Origin: Halorubrum alkaliphilum
GTDB lineage: Archaea; Halobacteriota; Halobacteria; Halobacteriales; Haloferacaceae
Assembly: GCF_017873815.1 (NCBI RefSeq)
Contig: NZ_JAGGKQ010000010.1
Location: 1 to 64,000, forward strand
Direction: 5' to 3'
Length of the DNA: 64,000 bases
The first letter of the stretch is position 1. Each line of letters starts with the position of its first letter. A program made the translations under genes and the position numbers. This document shows positions 62,674 through 64,000 of the stretch, one piece after another. The notes beneath the pieces were generated by a model. It saw only the letters and a program-made list of their open reading frames with translations, was not told where the DNA came from and ran no database searches.

Positions 62674-62843
62674 GACTGCCCCGTTGAGTCCCACTCCGGA
62701 CAGCACCCGCACCTCACGCCTCCCCAGCCCCGTCACCGCACCACACTGATTTATTTAAGTATCGTCGTCTCCGTCGGATTCCCGCCTTCCGATCGACGGA
62801 TCCGTCGGCGCTCGCGTGCGCGTTTCTCGCGGCTATAACAGCA

Positions 62844-62896
62844 ACTTTATCACTCGCACGGGGCGAATTTCCGGTAAGACTACTCCGTTAGGAGGT
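62844..62896 (+). promoter_or_regulatory. Promoter and strong ribosome-binding site of the aIF2-gamma gene
   Basis: A TATA-like ACTTTATCAC (62844-62853) would give a start about 27 nt before the GTG. GGAGGT at 62891-62896, six bases before GTG 62903, is the only textbook Shine-Dalgarno site noted in this window, so this gene has a leader and does not follow the leaderless pattern of its neighbours. Another TATA-like box, TTATTTAAG, is at 62751-62759. Confidence 0.6.
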
Positions 62897-62902
62897 CCAA
62901 CA

Positions 62903-64000
62903 GTGACTGAAGCCAACACACAACCGGAGGTGAACATCGGTCTCGTCGGTCACGTCGACCACGGGAAGACGACGCTCGTGCAGGCGTTGTCCGGCTCGTG
63001 GACCGACCAGCACAGCGAGGAAATGAAACGCGGTATCTCGATCCGGCTCGGGTACGCGGACGCGACGTTCCGGCGCTGTCCCGGCGTCGACGAACCCGAG
63101 TGTTACACCACCGAGGAGGAGTGTGCCGACGGCTCGACGAGCGAGGTCCTGCGTACCGTCTCGTTCGTCGACGCCCCCGGCCACGAGACGCTGATGGCGA
63201 CGATGCTCTCGGGCGCGTCGATCATGGACGGAGCGGTCCTCGTCGTGAGTGCCACGGAGGACGTCCCGCAGGCGCAGACCGAAGAGCACCTGATGGCGCT
63301 CGACCTCATCGGGATCGAGAACATCGTCATCGCACAGAACAAGGTCGATCTGGTCGATCGCGACCGCGCCGTCGACAACCACCGGCAGATCCAGGAGTTC
63401 GTCGAGGGGACGGTCGCGGAGGGCGCGCCGATCGTCCCCGTCTCCGCCGGTCAAGAAGTCAATCTCGACCTGCTCATGCAGACTATCGAGGAGGAGATCC
63501 CGACCCCGGAGCGCGATCCCGGCGAGGACGCCCGGATGTTCGCGGCCCGCTCGTTCGACATCAATCGACCGGGCGCAACCGCGAGCGAACTCAAGGGGGG
63601 CGTCGTCGGCGGCTCGCTCGTCAGCGGCGAGTTGGCGGTCGGCGACGGATTGGAGATCCGTCCGGGACGGCAGGTCGACGAGGAGGGACAGACGGAGTGG
63701 CGGCCGCTCGAAACGAGCGTTCGATCGCTACAGGCCGGTAACAACGACGTGGAGTCTGCTCGACCGGGCGGGCTGCTCGGCGTCGGTACGGGGCTCGACC
63801 CCAGCCTGACGAAGGGCGACGCGCTCGCGGGACAGGTCGCCGGCGAGCCGGGGACGCTTCCCCCGACGCGACACGAGTTCGAGATGAAAGTCGATCTGCT
63901 CGACCGCGTCGTCGGGAAGGAGGACGACGAGAGCGGCGAGAGCGATATCGAGGAGATCACGACCGGTGAACCCCTCATGTTGACCGTCGGCACCGCGACG
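62903..64000 (+). CDS. eif2g: Translation initiation factor aIF2 subunit gamma (cut by window end)
   Basis: 366 codons are visible from a GTG start; the gene continues past base 64000. GTPase motifs are intact: G1 [19 protein letters not shown], switch I around [19 protein letters not shown]3 [14 protein letters not shown] and G4 [11 protein letters not shown] zinc knuckle region ([19 protein letters not shown]) follows switch I, and domain II ([32 protein letters not shown]) is conserved. It brings initiator Met-tRNA to the small ribosomal subunit. An acidic insert ([13 protein letters not shown]) is in domain III. A strong Shine-Dalgarno site precedes the GTG. Confidence 0.97.
   Translation, partial: MTEANTQPEVNIGLVGHVDHGKTTLVQALSGSWTDQHSEEMKRGISIRLGYADATFRRCPGVDEPECYTTEEECADGSTSEVLRTVSFVDAPGHETLMATMLSGASIMDGAVLVVSATEDVPQAQTEEHLMALDLIGIENIVIAQNKVDLVDRDRAVDNHRQIQEFVEGTVAEGAPIVPVSAGQEVNLDLLMQTIEEEIPTPERDPGEDARMFAARSFDINRPGATASELKGGVVGGSLVSGELAVGDGLEIRPGRQVDEEGQTEWRPLETSVRSLQAGNNDVESARPGGLLGVGTGLDPSLTKGDALAGQVAGEPGTLPPTRHEFEMKVDLLDRVVGKEDDESGESDIEEITTGEPLMLTVGTAT

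Larger units (their letters stand above)
62531..62740 (-). repeat. Modular TTATAA/hairpin element, copy D (partial, reverse)
   Basis: The 464-bp gap 62439-62902 contains a part of the repeat family in reverse. Read on the minus strand: the 58-nt core (62733-62676), an arm AGTCCGGC (62666-62673, plus-strand sequence), a foreign-looking apical insert with a perfect CCCACGACT/AGTCGTGGG palindrome (62626-62645), the matching arm GCCGGACT (62609-62616), the CTGGGGCTTTGG block, CACCGTCGATCCG and TTATAA (62561-62566). A second CTGGGGTTTTGA-type block follows (about 62552-62541). The terminal repeats and the 34-bp TTATAA pair are not seen. It is the only copy between divergent genes. Confidence 0.78.

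Overview
The window is haloarchaeal chromosome, most like Halorubrum and relatives. That genus is an inference from very high GC, strongly acidic proteins, leaderless genes with a TTTAWA-type TATA box about 25-30 nt before the start codon, and many protein families known only from Halobacteria. Archaeal marker genes include aIF2-gamma, KEOPS Cgi121, PurO, Hel308, NurA and the DNA polymerase D small subunit. Bacterial-type genes long resident in haloarchaea (NAD-dependent DNA ligase, MutS, MutL) are also present.

Layout. 0-0.75 kb: 3' end of an ISH6-like transposase and a small membrane protein. 0.85-6.1 kb: ABC-2 exporter pair, LigA and three small proteins. 6.1-14.9 kb: class V aminotransferase behind a GGTAC-repeat leader, DUF2157 membrane protein, DUF424 and TPR proteins, a flippase, a CNNM/CBS transporter, a ferredoxin and a transcription regulator. 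14.9-25.9 kb: Hel308-Cgi121 operon, tRNA-Gln, PurO, an S9 peptidase, small regulators, uracil phosphoribosyltransferase and threonine synthase. 26-29 kb: VapBC, a lactonase-like hydrolase, a membrane hydrolase and a hairpin-rich gene-free patch of lower GC, the most accessory-looking stretch. 28.9-39.3 kb: SerA, HemB, PHP phosphoesterase, several haloarchaeal DUF proteins, an SDR, an MBL hydrolase, PspAB and a YigZ/IMPACT protein. 40.2-46.6 kb: DNA replication and mismatch repair cluster mutS-mutL-polB on the minus strand. 46.8-57.8 kb: J-domain protein, MobA, PdxS, ThrB, DUF389, a Nog1-like GTPase, a chemotaxis transducer and NurA. 57.8-64 kb: CPBP protease, Pgi, a stand-alone TnpB element, the DUF5809/DUF5810 pair and the start of aIF2-gamma.

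The most unusual content lies between genes. Three long copies (A 8.81-9.28 kb, B 39.50-40.21 kb, C 49.24-49.64 kb) and one partial copy (D about 62.53-62.74 kb) belong to one modular non-coding repeat family. They share a block order: inverted terminal sequence with core CGGGAGTGGGT, a first TTATAA box, perfect hairpins whose sequence varies between copies, a nearly invariant 58-nt G-rich core (A, B, D), a long-range stem that covaries in A, B and D, a CTGGGGCTTTG block, and a pair of TTATAA boxes exactly 34 bp apart in A, B and C. All three long copies sit between convergent genes. They encode no credible protein. This looks like a mobile element or MITE that carries a conserved folded RNA (or a DNA cruciform), and it is my main candidate for an undescribed system. 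Whether it is already catalogued needs a database search that I could not run.

Functionally the window is mostly housekeeping: DNA repair and replication (LigA, Hel308, DP1, MutS, MutL, NurA), amino acid and cofactor synthesis (SerA, ThrB, ThrC, HemB, PdxS, MobA), purine and pyrimidine metabolism (PurO, Upp), Pgi, translation and tRNA modification (aIF2-gamma, Cgi121, tRNA-Gln), and envelope or signalling proteins.
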